DNA of 64,000 bases, from assembly GCA_031292915.1 (NCBI GenBank), contig JAUMSH010000076.1, positions 1 to 64,000 on the forward strand, given 5' to 3'. The translations under genes and the position numbers were made by a program. Below, piece after piece: positions 24,901 through 32,531 of this stretch. The notes under the pieces are model-generated. The model had not been told where the DNA came from. It saw only the letters and a program-made list of their open reading frames with translations, and did no database searches. How positions within the stretch are numbered: position 1 is the first letter of the stretch; every line of letters begins with the position of its first letter. This DNA comes from Collinsella sp. (GTDB taxonomy: Bacteria; Actinomycetota; Coriobacteriia; Coriobacteriales; Coriobacteriaceae).

Positions 24901-26384
24901 GCTTTGGACGAAAATGCCTCGGTCGCGATATCCTCAACGGCTATTCCGAGGTTTTTGGCAAAACCCTCGAGGAACGAGCCGCAGCCCGCAGAGCACGCCT
25001 CGTTGACGACGATATCGGTCAGCACGCCGTGGTTGAGCCAGATGGCCTTCATATCCTGTCCGCCGATGTCGAGCACGAAGGTCGCATCGGGAACGCATGC
25101 GCACGCGGCGCGGGCGTGCGCGACCGTCTCGACCGTATGGTAGTCGGCGTGGAACGCGCGCGCGAAAAGCTCCTCGCCGTATCCCGTGGTGCCCACGGCA
25201 TCGATCGCAAGCGTGACTCCCGCTGTCTCCCAGCGGTTCTTCAAGCTGACAAGACCCTGTTGGGCGACGTCGAGCGGTCTGCCGTTATTAGACGCGTAGA
25301 ACGAATCGACAAGCTCACCCGCCTCATCGACCAGGGCGAACTTGGTCGTCGTGCTCCCCGAATCGATACCGAGCGCCACACGCACCGTCTCTCCGGGCGC
25401 ATACGCATCCGGACCCTTTGCCGGCGTCTCTTTGCCATGGCGTGCCATAAAATCCGCCTGCTCGGCAGGTGTGGCAAAAAAGGGCTGGGCAAGACGTCCC
25501 TCCCCGCTTGCGGGCGCGACCGTCTCGAGCTTATCCAGCCGGACAAAAGCGTCGGGAAGGTCGATCGGTTGGGACGATGCGAACATGTCGGTCAGCGACA
25601 GGGCGGCACCGCGCGCGACCATGATCTGCGGATCGCGCGGGACGATAACCTGATCGTCCGATAGATTCAGTTGCTCCCGGAACACGCGGACCAGCGTGGG
25701 GTTGTAGGCGAGCGTACCGCCCTCGAAGATTACCGGCGGCTCGATGTCGATACCCTGGGCCAGACCGCCGATCGTTTGGCGGGCGACCGCGTGAAGCGCC
25801 GAAAGCGCCAGGTCGGTGGTAGGAATGCCCTCGTTGAGCAGCGGCTGGATATCGGTCTTTGCGTACACGCCGCAGCGGCCCGAGACCTCGTGGACGGTCG
25901 TTCCCCGGCTTGCGAGCTGCTCGAACTCGCCCGATTCGGTGCCGACCCCCATGAGCTTTGCCATCTCGTCGATAAATGCACCGGTACCGCCTGCGCACGA
26001 GCCGTTCATGCGCATGTCGGCAACCTCGATGTCTCCCTTATCGTTGGTGCGGAAGAAGATCATCTTGGCGTCTTGGCCGCCCAGCTCGATGGCGCAGCGC
26101 GTCTGCGGATAGAACCTGCTGATCGCGAGCGCGTTGGCGACCACCTCCTGAACGTACGAGGCGCCCAGCGCGGTCGCGATATCGCGCGCACCCGAGCCGG
26201 TCACCGCAACGCGCAGCGACTCATGGGGAAAGCGCTCGGCGAGCTCGCCGAGCATGGCGCGCACGCTCGCTGTCTGACACGCCCCGTGGCGGCGATATCC
26301 CCACCACGCCTCGGTCATATCCTCGTGCATCGCGTAAACTTTGGTCGTCGTCGACCCTACGTCCAGTCCTACTAGCAACGCCAT
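21945..26384 (-). CDS. Giant acyl-CoA dehydratase activase / HgdB-like fusion
   Basis: The 1,479-residue protein has two BadF/BadG/HgdC-type ATPase modules: residues 1-265 (VGLDVGSTTTK; [4Fe-4S] ligands NGSCAGGTGAF C130 and SGRCGVYAK C171) and about 333-600 (GIDSGSTTTK; EACSAGCGSF, SRCTVF). A Cys-rich segment CRRCNNRCQ...GNRCPRG (627-655) follows. The rest resembles the DUF2229/HgdB-type dehydratase component, with conserved cysteines in DTVCFPAKLVHG, FGCGHDAY and NDICFPAQIV. HgdC-type activators use ATP to inject low-potential electrons into 2-hydroxyacyl-CoA dehydratases. Fusion of two activators with dehydratase-like domains is widespread in anaerobes, but the substrate is undefined. It is co-transcribed with the TetR gene. 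Confidence 0.9.
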   Translation of the reverse strand: MALLVGLDVGSTTTKVYAMHEDMTEAWWGYRRHGACQTASVRAMLGELAERFPHESLRVAVTGSGARDIATALGASYVQEVVANALAISRFYPQTRCAIELGGQDAKMIFFRTNDKGDIEVADMRMNGSCAGGTGAFIDEMAKLMGVGTESGEFEQLASRGTTVHEVSGRCGVYAKTDIQPLLNEGIPTTDLALSALHAVARQTIGGLAQGIDIEPPVIFEGGTLAYNPTLVRVFREQLNLSDDQVIVPRDPQIMVARGAALSLTDMFASSQPIDLPDAFVRLDKLETVAPASGEGRLAQPFFATPAEQADFMARHGKETPAKGPDAYAPGETVRVALGIDSGSTTTKFALVDEAGELVDSFYASNNGRPLDVAQQGLVSLKNRWETAGVTLAIDAVGTTGYGEELFARAFHADYHTVETVAHARAACACVPDATFVLDIGGQDMKAIWLNHGVLTDIVVNEACSAGCGSFLEGFAKNLGIAVEDIATEAFSSKAPAVLGSRCTVFMNSSVVSEQRRGKGPGDIMAGLCRSIIENVFTKVIRVSNLNRLGDKVVVQGGTFRNDAVLRAFEQYLGKPVTRAPHPGLMGAIGIALLAREECRKGDAGTSFIGLDAVERFEHREFGGVTCRRCNNRCQRAVVAFGDGSLYVTGNRCPRGGAISWDELVRKVPAAEELRPQGACEAQAPGTGRDRTAAAPNLFVDREKLLFESYPTVLVCGGRDVTIGIPRVLEFWDTMPFWSTFFSTLGFKVRVSGRSTKAMYERGLAHVTSDTVCFPAKLVHGHIRNLVDAGVDRIFMPIITTVPTENTASTSEWMCAVVKGYPYVMRNSDNPEERFGVPFDTPLFHWYDEGDRNRQLKAWCKETFDIDADLVAEATEQADRAQQTFENQLQLRGRQVLENVREDGGYAVVIASRPYHNDPLVNHGLPKLFSERGIPVLTPDAVPGVCNVDLSNSRIDIVNNYHARMLSCAVIVASTPELELVQMGSFGCGHDAYLTDEIARMMGEMGSKVPMMIKLDESDVAGPMGIRVRSFIESVNRRRAEERAEGARVHAVHPLDDPYKVKYTKRDRHDKIALVPNTSHAFCRLMTAAMRNQGVRAEALDIGREDAIRLGKRYVHNDICFPAQIVIGEALAALKSGKYDPHDVAVVTGKYIGDCRLTHYMPLLRRALDDAGYDYVPVLTNDDVDAHNAHPGFKLGLGPSIQIAYGLPMIDALEAMLRRIRPYELEKGAADAAFDRALDEVIEGMERSGLRGQATGFKRALAIMDAVPYDRSNPHPTVLIVGEYLLNFHLGANHEIERYLEDNGLEVIEARMTDVIRKTYFYKHAQSREFHVDLSLPEKAWYATADNLFELAHDRCDRLGAASPLYEPPTRMPELVRASDKILHHTFDAGEGVLIPAEILEHAKRGCRNFVILQPFGCLPNHVVGRGLIHALKEQYPTAQFLPLDYDPDVSFANVENRLQMLIMNAKAQGCGEAHGETA

Positions 26385-26433
26385 AATGCTCCGTCTCTCG
26401 CATTTTTCCTGCTAGAGATATACCACTCTACGT

Positions 26434-26454
26434 AATACAACAGACTGTTGTATT
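26434..26454. promoter_or_regulatory. Perfect 21-bp palindrome, probable TetR operator
   Basis: Arm AATACAACAG (26434-26443), central A, arm CTGTTGTATT (26445-26454) form a perfect dyad 50 bp upstream of the activase ATG. TATATC and related AT-rich bases between it and the gene could be the -10 region. The size and symmetry are typical of TetR-family operators, and the downstream gene of this operon encodes a TetR protein. Confidence 0.75.
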
Positions 26455-26464
26455 TAAACTCCGT

Positions 26465-26500
26465 ATAAAAAGCGGCTGCCGAAACGCTTCAGCAGCCGCC
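26465..26500 (-). terminator. Terminator after the DUF2798 gene
   Basis: GCGGCTGC and GCAGCCGC pair around a 12-base loop; on the minus strand CTTTTTA follows. The stretch 26505-26664 between hairpin and gene holds no recognisable feature. Confidence 0.7.
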
Positions 26501-26664
26501 GAATGCACCAACAGATTGTCTGCGCGCTAGCACGTCGGGCAACGGAGCAGCACGGGCCCTCCGGTCATGCGCACCGCTCGCGCCCGCGATGTCGCCGAGC
26601 GAGCTATCCACGCTTAGGGCTCCAACCAAGCAAGTCGCCCGCGCTCAGCAGGTCCCTAAGCGAG

Positions 26665-27213
26665 CTACTTGCACTCAGAAGCCATAGCCTGCTCCAAGAG
26701 CTCGGCATGCTCCTCCTCGCAAACCGTCCCCACAGGGAAGGCGCGACGGAAGACGAAGCGGGAAATCGGACCGGCTACCAAAAGGTTCCACGGCAGCGCC
26801 ATCACAAAATTATGCGGGATGTTGATCATCCAGATCGCGAGCACGGAATACAGGTTCGCAAGGATGCCGCCGGGCATGTGCGCCAGACCCTCGCACGCGC
26901 CGTAAAGCGACATGATGATGACCATGGGAACGACCATGCAGGAGCTGACGGCGAGCGTCATGGCAAGCGGCGAGCTCTTGCCCGGCGTGACCAAGTACTT
27001 AAAGGCGAAACCCTTGGCGAGCGGGCTGGCGACGAACCAGTCGCAGCACATGGCAAAAATGTAGGCAACGGGGAAGCCGAGCCACGCAGCGGCAACGACC
27101 TCGCCGTTGATGGCCCCGTGCTGCAGGGCAACGTTGTAGATGCTCATCCAGAGCACCATGCAAAAGCACATGATAAAGGTGAACAGCAGGCTCTCTCGTT
27201 TGTTGATAGGCAT
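26665..27213 (-). CDS. DUF2798 membrane protein
   Basis: The 182-residue protein begins MPINKRESLLFTFIMCFCMVLWM. It has four hydrophobic segments arranged as two similar halves, with IPHNFVMALPWNLLVAGPISRF near the C-terminus, as in DUF2798 proteins of unknown function. I choose ATG 27213 after AAAGGA; an earlier in-frame ATG at 27273 lies within the upstream hairpin. It may be preceded by an attenuator, because a strong terminator-like hairpin lies at 27257-27308, only 44 bp before the start codon. No function can be given. Confidence 0.75.
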   Translation of the reverse strand: MPINKRESLLFTFIMCFCMVLWMSIYNVALQHGAINGEVVAAAWLGFPVAYIFAMCCDWFVASPLAKGFAFKYLVTPGKSSPLAMTLAVSSCMVVPMVIIMSLYGACEGLAHMPGGILANLYSVLAIWMINIPHNFVMALPWNLLVAGPISRFVFRRAFPVGTVCEEEHAELLEQAMASECK

Positions 27214-27256
27214 GAAGGGCAGATTCCTTTCTGTGTTACGCCGCGGCACCACGCAA

Positions 27257-27308
27257 CAAAAACGGGCGGGCAAGATGGAGCTGTTGGGACTTCATCTCGC
27301 CCGCCCGT
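27257..27308 (-). terminator. Strong terminator between the ThrE-like and DUF2798 genes
   Basis: ACGGGCGGGC pairs with GCCCGCCCGT, extended by AGATG/CATCT, and followed on the minus strand by TTTTTG. It either ends the ThrE-like transcript or acts as a leader attenuator of the DUF2798 gene. Confidence 0.75.
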
Positions 27309-27421
27309 GTTACGCGCGTCTGCGACTACTTATGTGGTGGAACTACCCTAACACGAACGGCGCGCGCTTCGTAAGCGTTGAGTTTGTGGAGATGCAGGGC
27401 ACCAAAACCCCCGACCCCATA

Positions 27422-27488
27422 AGTTGCGGTGGAATACGGACTATTTTGACCCTTTAAGCAACAATTCAGTCACTATTTCACCGCAACT
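27422..27488. repeat. 67-bp element with terminal inverted repeats, copy 1
   Basis: AGTTGCGGTGGAATA at one end and TATTTCACCGCAACT at the other are inverted with one mismatch, and an inner GGACT/AGTC extends the pairing. A second element of exactly 67 bp with the same ends occurs at 54547-54613; the middle parts differ. It lies 36 bp past the ThrE-like stop on the gene's downstream side. Confidence 0.8.
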
Positions 27489-27491
27489 CAT

Positions 27492-27524
27492 TTGGTGCAA
27501 AGTAACCTGTCCCCCTTGCACCAA
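27492..27524 (-). repeat. GGGACAGGTT-loop hairpin, copy 1 (after the ThrE-like gene)
   Basis: In the transcript the stop codon is directly followed by TTGGTGCAA, a loop containing GGGGGACAGGTTAC, and TTGCACCAA. The 9-bp stem is perfect. The loop is shared with copies at 35235-35270 and 62079-62115, whose stems have different sequences. Confidence 0.75.
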
Positions 27525-29093
27525 TTAGCTGGTGTGGCGCCAGCGAGGGTCGGTGAGCGTACGCGCCACACCCAGTCCAACGGGCAGAAACGCTACGATG
27601 AGCACTGCGCGCACAAACCAGCCGAGCATATTGACCGTGTCGAAGGTGCACATGTAATACATCGAGCGATACAGATACAAGCCCGGCACCATAATGACAA
27701 TCGAAGGCACCGTGAGGGCGATGCGCGGGTAGGTGAGCTTGACTTCAGCCAAGCTTGCGAGCAGCCCCGATACCAGCGCGCCGATAAACGCTGCTGCCTC
27801 GGGAGGCATTCCCGTGCTGAGGCCCAGGAAGGGAATCATCGTCGGCGCATCGACAAGGGTCAGACGCAGGGTATTGGACACGGCGCCGATCAACCCAGCT
27901 GCCGCGGCCATCTTTACCGGGCTGTTGAACATCACCGAGAAGCCGAATACGCCAACGAAGCTCATCACCACGCGCAGGAGCGTAAGGGCAAGCGGCGAAA
28001 GGCCCAGTGGGGCAAAGTCGTCCGGCGCCAGGCCAACACACTCGGCAACCATCCAACCTACGAGGGTCGCCATCACAATAATCGATACGGCATATGAAAG
28101 GCGCTCGATACCGCTTCGCATGTCGAGCTTAGCGATGTCGAGGCCTGCCGTAATGAGCGGAAAGCCGGGAATCACAAAGAGCATGGCGCCGATATAGCCT
28201 TCTTGGTGCGACATTGCCCCCGGTATGACCTGGCCAAGGCCGAGCAATGCCAGCAGATACGAAACGCAAGCGAGCGCAACGCCGGTCGTCAGCGCGCTGA
28301 ACTGACCAAGGCCTTGCTTGAGAATATGGGAGCGGGCAAAGTTGCCGACACCCGCGCCCACGAACGCGCAGGCCATCTCGATAGGGCCGCCGCCGAGCAA
28401 AAAAACGAAGGCGCCACAGGCGCAGGCCGCCGCAAGGCCCTGTTGCCAAGGCGCGTAATCAGGTTTTGAACTCTCAACGGTCTTGAGCATCTCGTGATAC
28501 TCGTGCACCGTGAAGCGACGACCATAGGTCTCGATTTCCTTGAGGAAACTCTCCATCATCCAAATGCGATGGGTATTGACGCCCGTTGTGGGCAAGCTGA
28601 CGACCTCATTAAAGCAGTGACCATCTTCGATGCAGGTGCACTCAAACGACAGAAGACTTAAGTCAACGTGGATGGTGACACCGAGTACGGCGGCAACACG
28701 ATTCATGGTATCGCGCACGCGCCAGGCACCCGTTCCGCTTGCCAGCATAAGCATGCCGGTGCGGCAGATGATGGATGATTTATCGGTGAGCGGCGCATCG
28801 ACGGCAAGCTCATCGCCTGCCGTCACGATCTGGTGCCAGTCAGTTTTCATATGGAGCGCGCCGGCACGAACGCCGTGGTGCATGGGGGCTCTCGAAAGCA
28901 GCGAGTTAAGGCGCGAAGGCTGTGAGGGCTCCGCCGATTCGCCCTCGTCCTCGTCGGGCTCTTCATCGACCAGATCAAAGGAATCAAGCGGCGCTGGCTC
29001 GCGACGGTCGATCAGCTCCTCGTCCTCATCATCAAAGTAATTGAACTGATCGAGCATGTCCTCTTCGATTGAACGCTCGCTCGCGTCGTCCAT
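27525..29093 (-). CDS. ThrE-like threonine/serine exporter family protein
   Basis: The 522-residue protein has an acidic disordered N-terminus (about 1-70) followed by the DUF1212/ThrE domain: a soluble part with CRTGMLMLASGTGAWRVRDTMNR, then about ten hydrophobic segments from about residue 235. Corynebacterium ThrE exports threonine and serine. Both halves of the family (ThrE and ThrE_2) appear fused in one chain here. The start at 29093 is the first plausible ATG, with GGGAGCG just upstream. The substrate is inferred from family only. Confidence 0.82.
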   Translation of the reverse strand: MDDASERSIEEDMLDQFNYFDDEDEELIDRREPAPLDSFDLVDEEPDEDEGESAEPSQPSRLNSLLSRAPMHHGVRAGALHMKTDWHQIVTAGDELAVDAPLTDKSSIICRTGMLMLASGTGAWRVRDTMNRVAAVLGVTIHVDLSLLSFECTCIEDGHCFNEVVSLPTTGVNTHRIWMMESFLKEIETYGRRFTVHEYHEMLKTVESSKPDYAPWQQGLAAACACGAFVFLLGGGPIEMACAFVGAGVGNFARSHILKQGLGQFSALTTGVALACVSYLLALLGLGQVIPGAMSHQEGYIGAMLFVIPGFPLITAGLDIAKLDMRSGIERLSYAVSIIVMATLVGWMVAECVGLAPDDFAPLGLSPLALTLLRVVMSFVGVFGFSVMFNSPVKMAAAAGLIGAVSNTLRLTLVDAPTMIPFLGLSTGMPPEAAAFIGALVSGLLASLAEVKLTYPRIALTVPSIVIMVPGLYLYRSMYYMCTFDTVNMLGWFVRAVLIVAFLPVGLGVARTLTDPRWRHTS

Positions 29094-29154
29094 ATAGACG
29101 CTCCCTTCCTACCGACTAACCCCCATCCTAGGCAGCAACGGCTAAAGGAAACAT

Positions 29155-29196
29155 AAAAGAGACGGCTGTCATGCGAGCCATGTGCTCAACAGCCGT
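29155..29196 (-). terminator. Hairpin terminator upstream of the ThrE-like gene
   Basis: ACGGCTGT and ACAGCCGT pair around a 19-base loop; on the minus strand TCTCTTTTAT follows. It lies about 60 bp before the ThrE-like start, so it either ends an upstream transcript or attenuates this gene. Confidence 0.6.
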
Positions 29197-29314
29197 TGGG
29201 CAGTCGTTTAAGAACGTCCCCAATGACTACATCGATGTTCTAAGTGTCAACCAAGTCAACGCCGCAGGTAGAGGACGGACAGCGAGCGACGTCCAGGGCG
29301 AACAGGTTGGCATG

Positions 29315-29356
29315 AAAAAGGCAAGGCATAGACCTTCTGGTCATGCCTTGCCTTTT
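29315..29356. terminator. Bidirectional-looking terminator downstream of lysS
   Basis: AAAAGGCAAGGCAT and ATGCCTTGCCTTTT are perfect arms, with an inner GACC/GGTC pair around TTCT. The minus strand continues with T residues, so it is the likely lysS terminator. Between 29200 and 29310 there is no convincing gene. Confidence 0.75.
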
Positions 29357-29364
29357 GAATGACA

Positions 29365-29519
29365 AATTGTCGCCCTGGGCGGCGCGCAGCGTCAACTGGT
29401 TACGCGGGTTGGTAAACCCGCGTAACCACCTAGGTCGCGCCCTTGAAGTTGAACGTCAGATTGTCCAAATGCGGCCCGCGCAGCGTCGAGCCGTTACGCG
29501 GTTCGTAGAACCGCGTAAC
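29365..29519. repeat. Diverged tandem repeat of about 95 bp carrying two GTTACGCGG hairpins
   Basis: Two units share ATTGTC, then GCGCAGCGTC, then a hairpin. Hairpin 1 (29398-29427) has 13-bp arms GGTTACGCGGGTT/AACCCGCGTAACC around GGTA. Hairpin 2 (29493-29519) has 12-bp arms GTTACGCGGTTC/GAACCGCGTAAC around GTA and lies 3 bp past the lysS stop. A third hairpin of the family follows dtd at 34009-34036. Confidence 0.75.
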
Positions 29520-29522
29520 AAG

Positions 29523-31487
29523 TTAGTACATCTTTGCGCCGGCGGGGATGGAGGCGTCGAGCTGGATCAGGTTGAGGCGCTCCTCGCCCTCCTCCTCGTG
29601 GACAGCGCTGATCAGCATGCCGCAGCTGGGAATACCCATCATCTTGCGCGGAGGCAGGTTGGTGATGGCGAGCAAGGTCTTGCCAACCAGGTCCTCGGGC
29701 TCGTAATAAGCGTGAATACCGGAGAGGATGGTGCGGTCGGTGCCGGTGCCGTCGTCGAGCGTAAAGTTCAGCAGCTTCTTGGACTTCTTGACGGCCTCGC
29801 ATGCCTTGACCTTCACAGCGCGGAAGTCGCTCTTGGAGAAGGTATCAAAGTCGACGAACTCCTCAAACAGCGGCTCAACGGCGATCTTGGAGTAATCGAG
29901 CGTGGGCTTAAGCGACTTAACGAATGGGCTCGCGGCGTTGCCGGCCTCGGCAGCCTTGGCGGCAGCGGCACCGGACTGGAAACCCTTCTCGGGCTTCATG
30001 TGCGGGAACAGCAGCACGTCGCGGATAGAAGCCTGGTTGGTGAGCAGCATGACCACGCGGTCGATACCAATGCCAATGCCGCCCGCGGGAGGCATACCGT
30101 ACTCGAGGGCGCGCACGTAGTCCTCGTCGTACTCCATGGCCTCGTCGTCACCGCCGGCCTTCTCGGCCATCTGGGCGGCAAAGCGCTCGGCCTGGTCGAC
30201 CGGGTCGTTGAGCTCGGAGAACGCGTTGGCGTACTCGTGACCGGCAATAACCAGCTCAAAGCGGTGCGTCAGGCGCGGGTCGTCCTCAAAACGCTTGGCA
30301 AGCGGGCTGACCTCGATGGGGTAATCGCACACGAACGTCGGGTTGACGATGGTGTCCTCGCCCAGCTCATCGTAAATCTCGGCGATGATCTTGCCAGCAG
30401 TCCACTCGGGCTTGATCTCCAGGCCCTTCTCGCGCGCGGCGGCAGCAAGCTCCTCGACTGGCGTGTCAATGGTGACCTGCTTGCCGAGCACGTCGGAGAC
30501 GATGTCGGTCATGGGACGGCTGGCCCACTCACCAGAAAGGTCGATGGTCTGGCCCTGGTACTCGATGACCTCGGGGTTGCCGATGGCCTTGTTGGCAGCC
30601 TTGATGACACCCTGGGCGAGTGCCTTCATGCCCTCGAGGTCGGAGAAGGCACGGTAGGCCTCCATCGTGGTGAACTCGGGGTTGTGGGTAAGGTCCATGC
30701 CCTCGTTACGGAAGATGCGGCCGATCTCGAACACGCGCTCAAAACCACCGACAATGCAGCGCTTGAGGTGCAGCTCGGTGGCAATACGCAGGTAGCACTC
30801 CTGATCGAGCGCGTTAAAGTGGGTAATGAACGGCTTGGCAGTAGCGCCGCCCTGGATGGTCTGCAGGATGGGGGTCTCGACCTCCATGTAGCCGTCGGAC
30901 TCCATAAAGCGACGGAAGGTGGAGAGAATCTGCGAACGCTTACGGAAGGTCTCGCGAACGCCGTCGTTGGCGATCAGGTCGACATAGCGCTGGCGATAGC
31001 GGGTCTCCTTGTCGGAAAGACCGTGGAACTTCTCGGGCAGCGGACGAACGGCCTTGGCAAGCAGGGTCGCGCTCTTAGGAGCAACGGAAAGCTGGCCGCG
31101 CTGGGTGCGCACGACCACGCCGGTCACGCCCAGGATGTCGCCCAGGTCGAGGGCCTTGAGCGTATTCCAGGCAGCCTCGTCCATGTCGTTGATGCGGCAG
31201 AACAGTTGAATCTCGGCAGTCGCATCGCGCACGACGATGAACATGATCTTGCCCTGACCGCGCTTGGCGACCACACGGCCGGCGATCTTCACGACATCCT
31301 CGGTGTCCTCACCATCGGCAAGATCGGCGTACTTAGTCTCGATATCGGCGACGTAGTCCTCAAGCTCAGAGTGCTCGGGATAGGGGTTCTGGCCCGCCTC
31401 GAACAGGGCGGCGCGCTTGGCCAGGCGGGTGGCGCGCTCGTCGTTGAGCGTCGATGCCTGATCGGCGGCGTTCTGGTTCTCTGCCAT
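29523..31487 (-). CDS. lysS: Lysyl-tRNA synthetase (class II) with C-terminal tRNA-binding domain
   Basis: This enzyme charges tRNA-Lys. The 654-residue protein has an N-terminal OB-fold (about 50-160) and a class II catalytic core (motif 2 near RNEGMDLTHNPEFTTMEAY; motif 3 GGIGIGIDRVVMLLTNQ), ending with FPHMKPE near 505. The last 115 residues, after an Ala-rich linker, form an extra OB-fold: FRAVKVKACEAVKKSKKLLN, LVGKTLLAITNLPPRKMMGI, SCGMLISAV. That is the EMAPII/Trbp111-type tRNA-binding domain usually found at the end of MetRS. Standard bacterial LysRS is about 500 residues. It follows greA after a terminator-like hairpin at 31501-31538. Confidence 0.95.
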   Translation of the reverse strand: MAENQNAADQASTLNDERATRLAKRAALFEAGQNPYPEHSELEDYVADIETKYADLADGEDTEDVVKIAGRVVAKRGQGKIMFIVVRDATAEIQLFCRINDMDEAAWNTLKALDLGDILGVTGVVVRTQRGQLSVAPKSATLLAKAVRPLPEKFHGLSDKETRYRQRYVDLIANDGVRETFRKRSQILSTFRRFMESDGYMEVETPILQTIQGGATAKPFITHFNALDQECYLRIATELHLKRCIVGGFERVFEIGRIFRNEGMDLTHNPEFTTMEAYRAFSDLEGMKALAQGVIKAANKAIGNPEVIEYQGQTIDLSGEWASRPMTDIVSDVLGKQVTIDTPVEELAAAAREKGLEIKPEWTAGKIIAEIYDELGEDTIVNPTFVCDYPIEVSPLAKRFEDDPRLTHRFELVIAGHEYANAFSELNDPVDQAERFAAQMAEKAGGDDEAMEYDEDYVRALEYGMPPAGGIGIGIDRVVMLLTNQASIRDVLLFPHMKPEKGFQSGAAAAKAAEAGNAASPFVKSLKPTLDYSKIAVEPLFEEFVDFDTFSKSDFRAVKVKACEAVKKSKKLLNFTLDDGTGTDRTILSGIHAYYEPEDLVGKTLLAITNLPPRKMMGIPSCGMLISAVHEEEGEERLNLIQLDASIPAGAKMY

Positions 31488-31500
31488 AAGTTAGCTCCTC

Positions 31501-31538
31501 AAACTAAAACGCTCCCCAGGATTCGGTCCCAGGGAGCG
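31501..31538 (-). terminator. Terminator/attenuator between greA and lysS
   Basis: CGCTCCC and GGGAGCG close a hairpin whose inner bases (GGGACC, GAATCC) can pair further; on the minus strand TTTTAGTTT follows. It sits 13 bp before the lysS start, so it may tune readthrough rather than end the operon completely. Confidence 0.65.
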
Positions 31539-31566
31539 AAAACATACCTTTACGCGGGACCGTGGT

Positions 31567-32037
31567 CTAGCGTGCGATCTTGGCGATGGTGTAGACGCGA
31601 GTCTTGCCGGAAGGCGTAACGACCTCGACGGAATCACCCTCGCCGTGACCGATGATGGCGTGACCGACCGGAGACTCGTTGGAGATCTTGTGCTCAAGCG
31701 AGTTGGTCTCGGTGGTACCGACGAGCGTGACTTCCATGACCTCACCGTTGGGATCAATCAGCGAAACGGTGGAACCGATGGAGACGGTCAGATCGCCCGT
31801 GGTGGCAGCAACCTGAGCGTTGGCAAGAATGGCCTGGATCTCGGCGATACGAGCAGCATTCTGGGCCTGCTTGTCCTTGGCGGCATCGTACTCGGAGTTC
31901 TCCGAAAGGTCGCCGAACGCGCGGGCTTCCTTGATGTCCTCGACGATCTCCTTGGCGTAATCGCCCTCACGCCAGGCGAGCTCCTCGACGAGCTTCTGGC
32001 GGCCCTCAGCGGTCAGTACGATCTGGCTTGCGTCCAT
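31567..32037 (-). CDS. greA: Transcription elongation factor GreA
   Basis: GreA binds the RNA polymerase secondary channel and stimulates cleavage of backtracked RNA. The 156-residue protein starts MDASQIVLTAEGRQKLVEEL. It has the N-terminal antiparallel coiled coil with the acidic tip GDLSENSEYDAAK near residue 40 and a C-terminal FKBP-like domain (SPVGHAIIGHGEGDSVEV). ATG 32037 is preferred over an in-frame ATG at 32067 because it matches the family N-terminus. It lies downstream of tatA's terminator and upstream of lysS, a frequent pairing. Confidence 0.95.
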   Translation of the reverse strand: MDASQIVLTAEGRQKLVEELAWREGDYAKEIVEDIKEARAFGDLSENSEYDAAKDKQAQNAARIAEIQAILANAQVAATTGDLTVSIGSTVSLIDPNGEVMEVTLVGTTETNSLEHKISNESPVGHAIIGHGEGDSVEVVTPSGKTRVYTIAKIAR

Positions 32038-32080
32038 ACGGATATCTCCCCAACTCTGATCAAACAATCAACTGTCAACA

Positions 32081-32118
32081 AAACGAAAAAGACCGGCTAG
32101 CCTGCGGGCAAGCCGGTC
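32081..32118 (-). terminator. Terminator after tatA
   Basis: GACCGGC and GCCGGTC pair around a 14-base loop with additional inner pairing; on the minus strand TTTTTCGTTTT follows. Confidence 0.85.
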
Positions 32119-32143
32119 AGGTGCTCACCCCAAAGGGATGGGA

Positions 32144-32419
32144 CTACTCTGCGTCCGCGTCGCTGTCCTCTGCCTGCTTCTTCTTGGCAGCAGCGAGCTT
32201 GGCCTCGAGTTCAGCGATCTCCTTGTCCTCCTCGGACTGCTCGACCACGACCTCCTCGGCCTGCTTGGTCTCGGCCTTATCGTCGCCCTCCATACCCTCG
32301 CGGATATTCTTGACGGTAGAGCCGAGAGACTTGCCGAGCTTCGGCAGGTTCTTGGGCCCGAAGATAATCAGGACAACGACGAGAATAATGATGAGCTCAG
32401 GAGCCCTCAGTCCAAACAT
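32144..32419 (-). CDS. tatA: Sec-independent translocase TatA
   Basis: TatA forms the pore of the twin-arginine export system. The 91-residue protein begins MFGLRAPELIIILVVVLIIFGPKNLPKLGKSLG: one N-terminal membrane helix, then the FGPKNLPKLG hinge, an amphipathic helix and an acidic/Lys-rich coiled C-terminus ending EDSDADAE. ATG 32419 follows TGGAGG; in-frame sequence upstream belongs to tRNA-Pro. No tatC is in the window, so its partner lies elsewhere. TatA and TatB cannot be fully separated by sequence, but the short length favours TatA. Confidence 0.93.
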   Translation of the reverse strand: MFGLRAPELIIILVVVLIIFGPKNLPKLGKSLGSTVKNIREGMEGDDKAETKQAEEVVVEQSEEDKEIAELEAKLAAAKKKQAEDSDADAE

Positions 32420-32492
32420 GTAGACCTCCACAATACAGCGAGACAAGCTCGAATGAGTATACCGCGGGTATCGCGGTATCACAACACTAGCT

Positions 32493-32520
32493 AAAAAAAG
32501 GGACCGCAAGAAGCGGTCCC
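32493..32520 (-). terminator. Terminator after tRNA-Pro
   Basis: GGGACCGC and GCGGTCCC close a 5-base loop, followed on the minus strand by seven T residues. Confidence 0.88.
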
Positions 32521-32531
32521 TCCTCATGCTC

